Positions 51,216 through 61,252 of a stretch of DNA of 64,000 bases are shown here, in pieces. The notes beneath the pieces were generated by a model. The model was not told the DNA's origin, ran no database searches, and saw only the letters and a list, made by a program, of their open reading frames with translations. Position numbers and translations under genes: made by a program. Source of the DNA: Sideroxydans sp. (GTDB lineage: Bacteria; Pseudomonadota; Gammaproteobacteria; Burkholderiales; Gallionellaceae); assembly GCA_027310665.1 (NCBI GenBank), contig DAIDAJ010000005.1, forward strand, positions 1 to 64,000. Reading direction: 5' to 3'. Each line of letters starts with the position of its first letter. Position 1 is the first letter of the stretch.

Positions 51216-52099
51216 GGCGTATTTATCGAAAATCAGAAGGAGGATTTACCCTGGTCGAGATGATCGTGGTGATTGTGATCACCGGCATCATCGGCGGCAT
51301 GGTCGCGGTATTCATCCGCGCTCCGGTACAGGGTTACGCGGACAGCGCGCGTCGTGCCGAGATGACCGACATCGCGGATACCGCCTTGCGGCGGATCGGG
51401 CGCGACCTGCGTACAGCCGTGCCGAACAGCGTGCGCATACCCGTCGCCGCGGGCTCTACCTATATCGAATTCATCCCGACCAGGGATGGCGGGCGTTATC
51501 GCGTAAGCCCGACAGGCGGAGGCGGGGGCTGTGGGGCTGCGGGCGACGACCTGGACTTCACGGCACCGGATACATGTTTCGAGATCGTCGGTTCGCCGAT
51601 CGCCTTCGTGGCGGGAGACCAGATCGTGGTCGGCAGCACGCAGTCGGACGGGAGCCTGCCGTACAAGACGGCGGCGGCGGGTGGCGTGATGCGCCCGATC
51701 GCGGCGGCCGGAGTGGGCGGGGCGCAGCAGGTCGTGAAGTTGACCTCTGCCGTGGCATTTCCGGCATCGTCCGAACTGGACGGGCACCGCTTTGAAGTGG
51801 TGCCTGCGGATCAACAGGCCGTGACCTATGCCTGCACCGGAACACTGGGTCCGCTGGATGTTAACGGGGACGGGCAGGGTGCGCTTACGCGTTACTGGGC
51901 ATATGGTTTTATCTCTCCACAGCCCGTACCGCCACTTGGAGGCTCGAACGCCGTCCTTGCAGACAAAGTGAGTGCATGCAACTTCGTGTACAACACCAGC
52001 AATGTGCGCGACAGTCTCGTGGCGATATCGCTCACGATCACCCGGGGCGGTGAAAGCGTGAATCTGTACCACGAGATCCATGTGAACAACCTGCCGTGA
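51212..52099 (+). CDS. mshO: MSHA minor pilin MshO
   Basis: 295 residues. Prepilin signal EGG|FTLVEMIVVIVITGIIGGMV, GspJ-like type. TTG start overlapping the mshD stop. The globular domain is glycine-rich with two Cys pairs and repeated hydrophobic strands. Largest of the minor pilins here and probably near the tip complex, as for GspJ/MshO (family knowledge). Confidence 0.82.
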   Translation: MRRIYRKSEGGFTLVEMIVVIVITGIIGGMVAVFIRAPVQGYADSARRAEMTDIADTALRRIGRDLRTAVPNSVRIPVAAGSTYIEFIPTRDGGRYRVSPTGGGGGCGAAGDDLDFTAPDTCFEIVGSPIAFVAGDQIVVGSTQSDGSLPYKTAAAGGVMRPIAAAGVGGAQQVVKLTSAVAFPASSELDGHRFEVVPADQQAVTYACTGTLGPLDVNGDGQGALTRYWAYGFISPQPVPPLGGSNAVLADKVSACNFVYNTSNVRDSLVAISLTITRGGESVNLYHEIHVNNLP

Positions 52100-52109
52100 G
52101 GAATGATTG

Positions 52110-52544
52110 ATGTGGAATAAGACTCAGCACGGTTTCAGTCTCGTCTCTGCCATCTTCTTGCTGGTGGTGTTAGCCGTATTGGGCGCAGCGATGGTCACGT
52201 TTTCGACGACGCAAAACCAGACCCAGGCGATGGACGCGATGGGATCACGGGCATACGAGGCGGCCAATGCGGGCATCGAGTGGGCTGCATACAACATCGC
52301 GACGAATCCGGGTGTCGCCAAGGCGGCGGCTGCGGTGTTCGTGCCGGGCACCGCGACTGCGCTGGGCGGGAATCTGGCGCCTTTTACCGTGGACGTGGGA
52401 TACACCGCCGTTGCGCACAGCGATGCGGCAATCGCCGGTTCTTTGGTGGGAAACATGTGGACGTACGACATTGCCGCCAGCGCCGTGTACGGCGTGCCGG
52501 GCACAACGGACTATGTGGAGCGCGTCATTAACGCGAAGATGTAG
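52110..52544 (+). CDS. mshP: MSHA pilus protein MshP (PilX-like)
   Basis: 144 residues. Signal-like N-terminus HGFSLVSAIFLLVVLAVLGA, with Val/Ser replacing the usual +5 glutamate, as in MshP/PilX proteins. ATG at 52110 with GAGGAA before it; a TTG one codon earlier is possible. Alanine-rich throughout. Confidence 0.8.
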   Translation: MWNKTQHGFSLVSAIFLLVVLAVLGAAMVTFSTTQNQTQAMDAMGSRAYEAANAGIEWAAYNIATNPGVAKAAAAVFVPGTATALGGNLAPFTVDVGYTAVAHSDAAIAGSLVGNMWTYDIAASAVYGVPGTTDYVERVINAKM

Positions 52545-52605
52545 ATATGGATACAGTCTCAAAATACATGGCCAAGGCGCCGAATCGGGCGGACAGGGGA
52601 ACGGC

Positions 52606-55600
52606 GTGAGAGCCAGCGCGAAGATATTAGGCATATTGGTCGGCCTGCTGGCAGGCGCGGCCGGGGCCGTGACGGATACGTTCACGGCATCGGGAACCTG
52701 GACCGCACCTGCCGGGGTGACCTTTGTCGATGTAGAAGTGTGGGGCGGCGGCGGCGGCGGCGGCGGGCAGGACCAGAATTCAGACGGCGGCGGCGGCGGA
52801 GGTGGCGGCGCCTATTCCAGGGTCGCCGGCATCGCGGTGATATCCGGCACCACGTACACGGTAGCAGTCGGCGCCGGAGGCTTGGGCGGTACGGGCACTG
52901 CCGGCAACCCGGGAGGCGATTCCTATTTCATCAACGCGACCACTGTGATGGCCAAGGGTGGCGCGGGCGGGTTGCCTTCTGCCGGGACTCCCCCCGCCGG
53001 TGGCACGGGAGGTGCCGCTGCCGCAGGTGTGGGCACCACAAGATATTCCGGTGGAGACGGCGGACAGGGACGCAACAACAGCAGAGGTGAAGGCGGACCT
53101 GGCGGTTCTTCGGCGGGCTCGGCGTCCAACGGTATCAACGGCCCGGCGCCATGGTCCACGCTCACGGCTGCCGCCGCGCCAACTGGCGGAGGCATAGGCG
53201 GAGACGGCGGCACCACAGGGCAAAACGGCTTCGCGCCGACTTCGGGTAACGGCGGCGGCGGCGGCGGTTCGGGTGACGGGCGCTTAAAGACCGGGGGCGA
53301 CGGCGCGCCCGGCTTGGTTGCCATAAGCTATGTCCTGGCACCCACCGTCACGACGAGCGCCGCGACCTCGATCACGTTCACCGGGGCAACGCTGAACGGT
53401 GTAGTGAGCAGCAACGGTGCGAGCACTGCCGTTGCTTTCGATTATGGGACGACTGTCAGTTACGGCAGCACCATCACGGCCGGTTCTCTGGCAGCAGGAG
53501 CGACGAATACCGCCGTATCGGTCGCCGTGTCCGGCCTGATCTGCAATACGCTCTATCACTACCGGGTGAAAGGTACAAACAGCGCAGGTACGGCAAATGG
53601 CACAGACCTTACCTTTTCCACCTCCGCCTGCCCGCCCCCGGTCGTGATCCTGGGCAAGACAGCCAGCACCTCCGCCGCAGCAATCGGCAGTTACGTCACT
53701 TTCAACATCACGGCCACCAATCCCACAGCGTCTCCCTTGAACAACGTGGTGGTGACCGACGTCATTCCGACGGGCATGAATTACAGCAACTACGCGGCCA
53801 CCCTGGGCACGGCGACGGTGGCCGGTCAAACGCTCACCTGGAACATTCCCTCCATTCCGGCAGGGGCCAGCGCGGCATTGACCCTTGTAGTCCAGCTCGC
53901 AGCGAGCGGAACGTTTACCAATACCGTTTCGTCGCCGGGCGCCACGGATGCCAGCGCATCCATCCTGGTCCTGTCGAGCGCGATCACCCACTATCGCATG
54001 GATGAGGCGGTCGGCTCGTGGAACGGGACGCCCGGAGAAGTGATCGACAGCGGCGGCAATGCGCTCAATGGACATCGCCGGACAACCTCCACGCCGACGA
54101 CGACGAACACGGTGGTGCCCAGCCCGACCATTCCTTCCCAACATTCGTCGGTCGTGGGGGACTTCTGCAATGCGGGCAAATTCGATGGCACTGCCGTGGT
54201 GGAGTCGGCGAGCAGTTCATATTTCCAGTTCACCAACAGGCTCTCGGCATCTGCCTGGATCTATCCGACCGCCTATCCGGCCGGAGACCTCTATTCGATC
54301 CTGTCCAACGACGTCAACTACGAGTTTCACCTCAATCCCGCCGGCAAGCTTTACTGGTGGTGGAACGTCTCGACATTGACCTCAGCAGCGACGATTCCCC
54401 TGAACCAGTGGACGCATATCGCCATCACCATGGATGCGTCTCTGGGAGCAGGTTCAAGGGAGCGCATCTACATCAACGGGGTACAGGACGCCAATACGAA
54501 CAACTGGTCCGGTACTTTGCAGACCAATAACTGCCCTTTTTACATCGGCGGCGATATCAGCACCGGCAGCGGTTGCACGCTGCTGCCGGGACGGAACTTC
54601 CACGGCATGATCGACGAGGCCAAGATCTACAATTACGAGTTGTCCGCGGCCGAGGTTCAGGCCGACATGGACCTGGGGCGTCTGTGCGGCGCAACCACCT
54701 TCGACCACATCCAGATCGAGCATGACGGCACGGCGTCCACCTGCACGCCCAAAGTCGTGACGGTGAAAGCCTGCATGGATGCAACCTGCTCTTCGCTCTA
54801 TCCGGGGACTGTGACCGTGAAGCTCTCCCCCCCCGGCTGGATTCCCGGCGACATCCTGACGATCAACGGTGGCGTAGCTTCTGCGACGCTGAATAACACC
54901 AGTATCACCCCGCCCAGCATCACGCTGGGGACGCTCAGTGTGAGTCCTGCCGCCGCAGGCGTTACCCGCTGCTACAATGGCGCTACGGAAACCTGCACCC
55001 TGAGCGTCGCTTCAACGTCGTGCGCATTCGACGCGGCGGAGACCGGGGCCAATCCGCACACGCACCTGTATACCAAGCTCGCCGGCACCCCCTTCAATGT
55101 CGACGTGCTGGCACTGAGCAGCCCCACCACCGTCAATACAACCTATACAGGTACGGTGACCGTGGACCTGGTGGACGCCTCGTCCGTAGCATGCTCTGCG
55201 AGCAGCACGGTGTTGAGCACGGCACAGCCTACGATCACCTATGTCGCAGCCAACAAGGGGCGCTATCCGGTCTCATTGACTTGCCCGACCGCAGCGCCCA
55301 ATGTCCAGGTGCGCATCAAGACAGGGGCGTCCTCTTATGCCTGTTCGTATGACAAGTTCGCGGTACGTCCCTCGGCGGTGACGCTGACCACCAATGCGAG
55401 TGCGGCGGCTCCCGGTGCTTCTGCCTCACCTGCAATCCAGGCAGGGATGCCTTTCAATATCGGCGCCACGACGACACCAGCCGGTTACACCGGCGCGTTG
55501 CCGCTGGATGCCAGCAAGCTGACAGCGCAATTGCCGAGCGATGTATCGGCCCAGATAAGCGGTGGTGTCGTGGGTCTGCTTACGCTGAATTCTTCACTGC

Positions 55601-56706
55601 TGGCCAATACGCCACAAAGCGGCAACGCCACATACACCGAGGTGGGCTATTTTTATGCCAACGCGGGAGCGTTCCGCGACAATACTTTCACCAGCGTGGA
55701 TCAGAACAACCAGATTGCAGGCTGCACGACCACAAACCCGGAAAGTTGTGATTGCCTGCTGTCGGCGAACGCCACCAATCCGGGCGTGCCGGACAATCTT
55801 TCCGACGTGCTCATCAATGGCCGTTATGGCTGCTACGTAGGGAACAAGTCGACGGTCTCCTTTGGGCGCTTCATCCCGGAACATTTCGACACGGCGATCG
55901 GTGCGATGTCGGGCGTGCCCATGCCCTGCCCGACCAACTTGCCGGCCGGACTGGCATGTCCGATCCAGTTCAACGGCTTCGTCTATTCCGGACAGGCGTT
56001 CACTACCCAGGTGAGCGCAAAGAATCTGGCGGATATCACAACGCAAAACTATTATGGAAATTTCGCCAGGCCTGTCACGCTTTCCGCAGCGGCGGCTCCG
56101 GGTGGTGCGGCGGCCGCATCGGGATCGCTGACGAACAATACGATCGCGGCAAATACATTCATCGCGGGCGCCGCCACGACCAATATCCCGGTGTATACCT
56201 TTGCTTCGGCAGCGACTGCGCCGACCAATATCTATATGCGTGCGACCGACGCGGATGGGGTGACATCGTTACGCGCCACCAATCCGACCACGACCTCGAT
56301 CGAAGGCGGCGTCATGGTGGTGAGCGGGCGGGTCAAGGTCTCCAATGCCTACGGCTCGGAATTGTTGCCGCTCACGCTGATGGCGACAGCTCAGTATTAC
56401 ACTGCGACCGGATGGCTGAATAGCACGACGGACAGCGTGACCCAGCTGACTTTGAGTTACGGCGGGACGATTTCGACCAGCGCGACCTTGAGTCCGGCGA
56501 ACAGGATCCTGAGCCTTGGCAGTCTGTCGATCAAATTGGCTGCTCCCAATGCAAGCGGAGTCGTGACCGTGACTCCGGCAATCGATCCGGCTTCCCCGGG
56601 AAATCCGCCATTTTCGACAGGTTCGGGGACGGTCATTCCGGGTAAGGCGACCTTTGGCATATACAAAAACAACAATGGCTTCATTTATCGCCGGGAAAGC
56701 TACTGA
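52606..56706 (+). CDS. mshQ: MshQ-like giant secreted protein (DUF6701) with LamG and glycine-rich domains
   Basis: 1366 residues from a GTG (AGGGGA upstream). Signal peptide (ILVGLLAGAAGA), a glycine-rich region with GGGGGGG runs (about 45-230), an Fn3-like domain (about 245-345), a DUF11-like domain with GKTASTSAAAIGSYVTF (about 347-455), a LamG/concanavalin-type domain (YRMDEAVGSWN to DEAKIYNYEL, about 462-685), then the DUF6701 region to the end. The exposed glycine and lectin-like folds suggest an adhesin at the pilus tip. Secretion is presumably through the secretin MshL or the pilus itself. Confidence 0.8.
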   Translation: MRASAKILGILVGLLAGAAGAVTDTFTASGTWTAPAGVTFVDVEVWGGGGGGGGQDQNSDGGGGGGGGAYSRVAGIAVISGTTYTVAVGAGGLGGTGTAGNPGGDSYFINATTVMAKGGAGGLPSAGTPPAGGTGGAAAAGVGTTRYSGGDGGQGRNNSRGEGGPGGSSAGSASNGINGPAPWSTLTAAAAPTGGGIGGDGGTTGQNGFAPTSGNGGGGGGSGDGRLKTGGDGAPGLVAISYVLAPTVTTSAATSITFTGATLNGVVSSNGASTAVAFDYGTTVSYGSTITAGSLAAGATNTAVSVAVSGLICNTLYHYRVKGTNSAGTANGTDLTFSTSACPPPVVILGKTASTSAAAIGSYVTFNITATNPTASPLNNVVVTDVIPTGMNYSNYAATLGTATVAGQTLTWNIPSIPAGASAALTLVVQLAASGTFTNTVSSPGATDASASILVLSSAITHYRMDEAVGSWNGTPGEVIDSGGNALNGHRRTTSTPTTTNTVVPSPTIPSQHSSVVGDFCNAGKFDGTAVVESASSSYFQFTNRLSASAWIYPTAYPAGDLYSILSNDVNYEFHLNPAGKLYWWWNVSTLTSAATIPLNQWTHIAITMDASLGAGSRERIYINGVQDANTNNWSGTLQTNNCPFYIGGDISTGSGCTLLPGRNFHGMIDEAKIYNYELSAAEVQADMDLGRLCGATTFDHIQIEHDGTASTCTPKVVTVKACMDATCSSLYPGTVTVKLSPPGWIPGDILTINGGVASATLNNTSITPPSITLGTLSVSPAAAGVTRCYNGATETCTLSVASTSCAFDAAETGANPHTHLYTKLAGTPFNVDVLALSSPTTVNTTYTGTVTVDLVDASSVACSASSTVLSTAQPTITYVAANKGRYPVSLTCPTAAPNVQVRIKTGASSYACSYDKFAVRPSAVTLTTNASAAAPGASASPAIQAGMPFNIGATTTPAGYTGALPLDASKLTAQLPSDVSAQISGGVVGLLTLNSSLLANTPQSGNATYTEVGYFYANAGAFRDNTFTSVDQNNQIAGCTTTNPESCDCLLSANATNPGVPDNLSDVLINGRYGCYVGNKSTVSFGRFIPEHFDTAIGAMSGVPMPCPTNLPAGLACPIQFNGFVYSGQAFTTQVSAKNLADITTQNYYGNFARPVTLSAAAAPGGAAAASGSLTNNTIAANTFIAGAATTNIPVYTFASAATAPTNIYMRATDADGVTSLRATNPTTTSIEGGVMVVSGRVKVSNAYGSELLPLTLMATAQYYTATGWLNSTTDSVTQLTLSYGGTISTSATLSPANRILSLGSLSIKLAAPNASGVVTVTPAIDPASPGNPPFSTGSGTVIPGKATFGIYKNNNGFIYRRESY

Positions 56707-56860
56707 TTCGATTTTTGACAAATCATGCGCCTGCCGGAAGCCGGCAAGCGGCAGATTTGCCATATCCGGAAGTACCGGCACAGCCGATACAAAGGATAAG
56801 CGAATTTTGACAAAAAATCCCTTGACAGCAATAGGTTAGTGAATTAACTTCGCGTCAATT
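56707..56860 (+). promoter_or_regulatory. Intergenic region with candidate promoters before mshI
   Basis: Contains TGCCGG-AAG-CCGGCA hairpin (56732-56746) and three TTGACA-like -35 boxes (about 56715, 56807 and 56822). The last, with TAACTT 17 bases later (56845-56850), is the best candidate for an internal promoter of mshI. Both -10 elements are weak. This is the only large gap in the later half of the operon. Confidence 0.4.
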
Positions 56861-57817
56861 ATGGAAATACCACAAATACTGAAGGCGTTTCGGCGCAAAA
56901 GTCGCGATAGCGGCTGGACGGCTGTTGTTACCACCAAGCGGGGCATCTACATCGCACAGGCTATCTATGCAGGCACGCGCCCGCAAATCACCAAGTGTGC
57001 TTTTTACCCGCTCGCCGAGGTTTCGGCATCGACCCTGGAAAAGGTACGCAAGGATGCCCATCTCGACGATTCCAGGTTCACCACGCTGCTTTCCGCCAGC
57101 GAATATCAATTGATGATGGTGGATGCTCCTAATGTTCCGGTCGATGAGCTGAAGACCGCGATACGCTGGAAGATCAAGGACGCGCTCAGTTACCACGTCG
57201 ACGATGCAACCGTCGACGTGCTGCAGATACCGAGCAACAAATACGGCAGCGACCGTCCGCAATCCCTCTATGCCGTGGCGGCTTCCAACGAGACGATACG
57301 CAAGCGCATCGCGCTGTTCGAAAAAGCCGGGATCGAACTGAGCGTGATCGACATCCCGGAGACGGCCCAGCGCAACATCGCGGCATTATTCGAGATCGAG
57401 GGGCGCGGACTTGCGATGCTGACGTTCGGCGACGAGGGTGGTCTGTTCACCATCACTTGCGATGGCGAGCTGTTTTTGGCGCGCCGGATCGACATCACGC
57501 TGGGACAGTTGCAGGATGCGGACGAAAATCTGCGCCAGCAATATCTGGACCGGGTGGAACTGGAGGTGCAGCGTTCGCTGGATTACTTCGATCGCCAGTT
57601 CCAGCACATTCCGGTGAGCCGCATATTGCTCTCCGCGCCGCAATCGTCAGGACTGGACAAGCTGTTGACGAACAGCCTGGGCATGCCTGTCGAGATGCTG
57701 GATCTGGCACAGGGGATGGATATATTTGCGGTGCCTGAGCTGTCGGACGGGGAATTCGCGAGCTATGCGTTGCCCGTGCTGGGCGCTGCGTTGCGTCTGG
57801 AAAAGAAGGCGCTATGA
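56861..57817 (+). CDS. mshI: MSHA biogenesis protein MshI (PilM-like)
   Basis: 318 residues, an actin-like ATPase fold protein of the PilM group, located in the cytoplasm at the membrane. Blocks: WTAVVTTKRGIYIAQAIYAG, KTAIRWKIKDALSYHVDDA, the LDYF region and SALPVLGAALRLE-like end. It should bind the N-terminus of the PilN-like protein encoded next, which contains INLFNP. Overlaps it by 4 bases. Confidence 0.82.
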   Translation: MEIPQILKAFRRKSRDSGWTAVVTTKRGIYIAQAIYAGTRPQITKCAFYPLAEVSASTLEKVRKDAHLDDSRFTTLLSASEYQLMMVDAPNVPVDELKTAIRWKIKDALSYHVDDATVDVLQIPSNKYGSDRPQSLYAVAASNETIRKRIALFEKAGIELSVIDIPETAQRNIAALFEIEGRGLAMLTFGDEGGLFTITCDGELFLARRIDITLGQLQDADENLRQQYLDRVELEVQRSLDYFDRQFQHIPVSRILLSAPQSSGLDKLLTNSLGMPVEMLDLAQGMDIFAVPELSDGEFASYALPVLGAALRLEKKAL

Positions 57818-58443
57818 GCCAGCAGATCAACCTGTTCAACCCGATCTTCCTGAAACAGAAGAAATACTTTTCCGTCGTCACCATGTTGCAGGCGCTGGGG
57901 TTGATCGCGCTGGGATCGGCGGCGTTCTACGGCTATGCGGCCTATCAGGTCGCCCAGCTGTCCAGGCAGGCAGACGAAACGGCCAAACGTTATGCGGTTG
58001 AACAAGCGAGACTGGTCAATTATTCCAGCGAGTTTTCGCAGCAGCGCTCCGGCCAGATGCTGGAAGACGAGCTGAAACAGGTGGAGGCACAGGCCAGGGC
58101 GGAGGAGGCGGTGCTGGCCACGCTGAAGAGCGGCGTCATCGGCAATACCGAAGGTTATTCGGAATATATGCGGGCGTTTGCGCGGCAGTCCATCAACGGA
58201 CTCTGGCTCACCGCGTTCGACATCACCGGAGACGGGACGCAGATGAGCCTGAGCGGCGCGGTGGTGAATCCGCAGCTGGTGCCTTCGTATATCCAGCGCC
58301 TGGGCCGGGAAAAGGTGATTCGCGGCAAGACATTCTCGACGCTGCAGATTCAGCAGCCGAAGAAGGATGTCGACCGGCTTGTGCCCCGCTATGTCGAATT
58401 CAATCTGCATTCGACTGCACAATCCGAGGAAGTGAAGAAATGA
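57814..58443 (+). CDS. PilN-like MSHA assembly protein
   Basis: 209 residues: N-terminal INLFNPIFL motif, which docks into PilM/MshI, one helix (VTMLQALGLIALGSAAFYGY), then a coiled coil and a small ferredoxin-like periplasmic domain. In Vibrio this part is called MshI2. It links the cytoplasmic PilM-like protein to the alignment subcomplex. Confidence 0.8.
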   Translation: MSQQINLFNPIFLKQKKYFSVVTMLQALGLIALGSAAFYGYAAYQVAQLSRQADETAKRYAVEQARLVNYSSEFSQQRSGQMLEDELKQVEAQARAEEAVLATLKSGVIGNTEGYSEYMRAFARQSINGLWLTAFDITGDGTQMSLSGAVVNPQLVPSYIQRLGREKVIRGKTFSTLQIQQPKKDVDRLVPRYVEFNLHSTAQSEEVKK

Positions 58444-59117
58444 CCATGCGGGCACAGTTCGATAAGGTCGTTGCCAAAATCGACGGCATGTCCTTGCGGG
58501 AGCGTGCATTGATCTTTGCCGCCGCCGCATTCCTGCTCGTGTCGTTGATCGATTCCCTGTTCCTTGAGCCGCTGTTGGCCAAACAGAAGACGCTATCCGC
58601 CCAGCTTGTCCAGCAGCAGGAAAAGATGAAGGAGGTGCAATCCAGGATCGCTGCGCTGATACAAGCCAGGCAAGCGGACGCCAATTCACCGCTGCGCGAG
58701 CGCATTCGCACGTTGCGCCAGCAGATTGCAGAAGGGGATGCCTACCTGAAAGACCGGCGCGACAAGCTTGTGCCGCCGGAAAGAATGGCTCAATTGCTGG
58801 AACAGGTGCTGAACAAGAATGACCGCCTGAAGCTGGTTGCGCTCGTTACCCTGCCTGTGAGTCTGTTGATCGAGCCATCCCCCGATGCGCCCGCCGGCCA
58901 AACGGGAGAATTGGAAAGGCAGATATATAAGCACGGCGTGAAGATCACCGTGCGCGGGAGTTATGCCGACTTGCTGCAATATCTGACCGCGCTGGAAAAG
59001 TTGCCCGCCCAGATGTATTGGGGCGCGGCGAAAATGGACGTGGTGCAACACCCCACCGTGGAGCTTACCTTGACGCTGTACACTCTCAGTCTGGACAGGA
59101 CATGGCTAAAGGTCTGA
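58440..59117 (+). CDS. mshJ: MSHA biogenesis protein MshJ (PilO-like)
   Basis: 225 residues: one N-terminal helix (ALIFAAAAFLLVSLIDSLF), a long coiled coil (about 45-115), a periplasmic domain with a GSYADLLQYLTALEKLP strand-helix typical of PilO/MshJ. ATGA overlap with the PilN-like gene; overlaps mshK by 16 bases. Confidence 0.82.
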   Translation: MTMRAQFDKVVAKIDGMSLRERALIFAAAAFLLVSLIDSLFLEPLLAKQKTLSAQLVQQQEKMKEVQSRIAALIQARQADANSPLRERIRTLRQQIAEGDAYLKDRRDKLVPPERMAQLLEQVLNKNDRLKLVALVTLPVSLLIEPSPDAPAGQTGELERQIYKHGVKITVRGSYADLLQYLTALEKLPAQMYWGAAKMDVVQHPTVELTLTLYTLSLDRTWLKV

Positions 59118-59527
59118 GGCTAACGCTGTATGCAGCGCTGCTGTGCGCGTCGCTGAACGTTGCGGCGGAATCGTTGCCGGACCCGACCCGCCCGTCCATA
59201 GACCTGAATGCGGGCAGTGCATCCGAGGTTGTGCCGGCGGAGGATGTGGCGCACGGATTGCAGTCCATCATTATTTCCCCGCAATACCGTGCGGCGATCA
59301 TCAACGGCGAGACGGTGAGTCTCGGCGGCAAGTCGGGCGATTCCAGGCTGGTCGAAATCAGGGAGAGCAGTGTCGTGCTGCAGAATGCGCAGGGCAGGCG
59401 CGTGCTGGAACTGTTCCCCAAAGTGAACATCAGGAAGAATGAAGCGGGGCAGCAAGTGGGTCCAGCACAAGACAAAACATCAGAGCAGACGAGTCTGCCG
59501 GAAAAGAGCGCGGGAGGAGTCAAATGA
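59102..59527 (+). CDS. mshK: MSHA biogenesis protein MshK (PilP/GspC-like)
   Basis: 141 residues: signal peptide (ends SLNVAAES), then DPTRPSID, the standard start of MshK/PilP-like domains, and a single HR-type beta domain (LQSIIISPQYRAAIINGETV). It probably connects the inner-membrane complex to the secretin MshL. The ATG lies inside the mshJ gene end; its stop overlaps mshL (ATGA). Confidence 0.82.
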   Translation: MAKGLRLTLYAALLCASLNVAAESLPDPTRPSIDLNAGSASEVVPAEDVAHGLQSIIISPQYRAAIINGETVSLGGKSGDSRLVEIRESSVVLQNAQGRRVLELFPKVNIRKNEAGQQVGPAQDKTSEQTSLPEKSAGGVK

Positions 59528-61251
59528 AACGAGTGGCAGTATTGCTGGCGGTCTTGCTGTTGTCTGCCTGTGCAACGGGCGGCAACCCCAGGAACGAGGC
59601 GGCCGAAAAGATCAACAAGGAGATGGACGCCGCTGTCGCTCCGCGCGAGGCTGCAAAGCAGGAGGCGGTGGATCAGGCGTTGCTGCCCCCGTTGGCGTTG
59701 GCCCCCGTCCAGCCCGACAATAAGCCATTGGAGACCAAGTTCGATCTGGCCGTCAACAACACACCGGCGAAGCAGGTGTTCATGGCGATCGTCTCCGGCA
59801 CGCGTTACAGTGTGCTGGTGCATCCGGACGTGAGCGGCAACATTTCACTTTCGCTCAAGGATGTGACCGTGTTCGATGCGCTGGAATCGATACGCGAAAT
59901 GTACGGATACGAGTACAAGGTTGACGGCACCCGCATCTACATCCTGCCGTTGACATTGCAGACGCGGATTTTCCAGGTGAACTACCTCACCGGAAATCGA
60001 GCGGGAACATCCTCGGTTCGCGTGACGTCGAGCGCCTTGACCGACAGCTCTTCAACGTCCGCAACGGGCGGCGCGGGCGGGGGCACCATGCAGACCATGA
60101 ACCAGGGGACCACGATCGTCGGCGGCGGCGAGAACAAGAACCTCAAGTTCGAGCGGGGTACCGACAACAGCAGCAAGGTCACCACGACGACTTCATCCGA
60201 CTTCTGGAATGAACTGAGCCTCGCGCTCAAGACCATCGTGGGCGACGAGAAGGGCCGCAGCATCGTCATCAGCCCGATGTCGGGCGTGATCGTGATCCGC
60301 GCCATGCCGGACGAGTTGAAGAGCGTCGCCGCATACCTCAAGGCATCGCAGATATCCATCGAGCGCCAGGTGATTCTCGAGGCCAAGATCGTCGAAGTGC
60401 AACTGAACAGTACATACCAGTCCGGCGTCAACTGGGCAGTTTTCAGGAATGGCCCGAACAGCCACCTGAGCGCAGGGGTGGGCAGCCCCGGCGGCTCCCT
60501 GACTCCCCCCGGCACGGCATTGTCGAGCATCCCGCTCACCGCAACGGCGGGTGCATCGCTGCTGCCGACATCAACGACCAACCTGCCGACTGGCACAACC
60601 CCGGGGACGATGTTCGGACTCGCTTTCCAGAACAGCAACTTTGCTTCGCTGCTGAATTTCCTGGAAACGCAAGGCGACGTGCACGTGCTGTCCAGCCCGC
60701 GCATCGCGACGCTGAACAACCAGAAAGCGGTGCTGAAAGTCGGCACCGACGAGTTTTTCGTGACGGGAGTCACGGGCGGCATGGCGTCGACGCAGCTGGT
60801 GCCGGGCGTTCCCCCGACCGTGACGGTACAGCCTTTCTTTTCCGGCATCGCGCTGGACGTGACGCCGCGTATCGACGAAAACAACGAGATCATCCTGCAT
60901 GTGCATCCCTCGGTGAGCACGGTTTCGACCGTGAACAAGCTGGTGGATCTGGGTGCGTTGATGGGAACGATGAACTTGCCGATGGCCTCCAGTTCGGTGT
61001 CTGAAACGGACAGTATCGTGCGTGCGCGCGACGGACAGATCGTCGCCATTGGCGGCTTGATGCGTCAGGCAGAGACTAACGACAACTCAGGTATACCGGG
61101 ATTGCCCAAATCGATCTTCGGGCAAACCAACAGGACTACCGAGAAGCGCGAACTGGTGATCCTGATCAAGCCGACCGTGGTGGACAGCGACAAGGACTGG
61201 TCGGACGACATCGCGCGCAGCCGCGACCGCATAAACAGCATGTCCAGATAA
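59524..61251 (+). CDS. mshL: MSHA outer-membrane secretin MshL
   Basis: 575 residues: lipoprotein signal (LLLSAC, cleaved before Cys17), N0/N1-like domains (about 75-165), a low-complexity Ser/Gly linker, and the secretin pore domain (about 330-560) with the signature NNQKAVLKVGT, VTPRIDENNEIILHVHPS and GQIVAIGGLM. It forms the pore through which the pilus passes. No pilotin gene is seen near. Confidence 0.93.
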   Translation: MKRVAVLLAVLLLSACATGGNPRNEAAEKINKEMDAAVAPREAAKQEAVDQALLPPLALAPVQPDNKPLETKFDLAVNNTPAKQVFMAIVSGTRYSVLVHPDVSGNISLSLKDVTVFDALESIREMYGYEYKVDGTRIYILPLTLQTRIFQVNYLTGNRAGTSSVRVTSSALTDSSSTSATGGAGGGTMQTMNQGTTIVGGGENKNLKFERGTDNSSKVTTTTSSDFWNELSLALKTIVGDEKGRSIVISPMSGVIVIRAMPDELKSVAAYLKASQISIERQVILEAKIVEVQLNSTYQSGVNWAVFRNGPNSHLSAGVGSPGGSLTPPGTALSSIPLTATAGASLLPTSTTNLPTGTTPGTMFGLAFQNSNFASLLNFLETQGDVHVLSSPRIATLNNQKAVLKVGTDEFFVTGVTGGMASTQLVPGVPPTVTVQPFFSGIALDVTPRIDENNEIILHVHPSVSTVSTVNKLVDLGALMGTMNLPMASSSVSETDSIVRARDGQIVAIGGLMRQAETNDNSGIPGLPKSIFGQTNRTTEKRELVILIKPTVVDSDKDWSDDIARSRDRINSMSR

Positions 61252-61252
61252 C

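Noticed and set aside
52547-52609. ATG upstream of mshQ as its start
   Set aside because: It is in another frame and terminates after 20 codons; the GTG at 52606 with AGGGGA before it and a signal peptide after it fits better.
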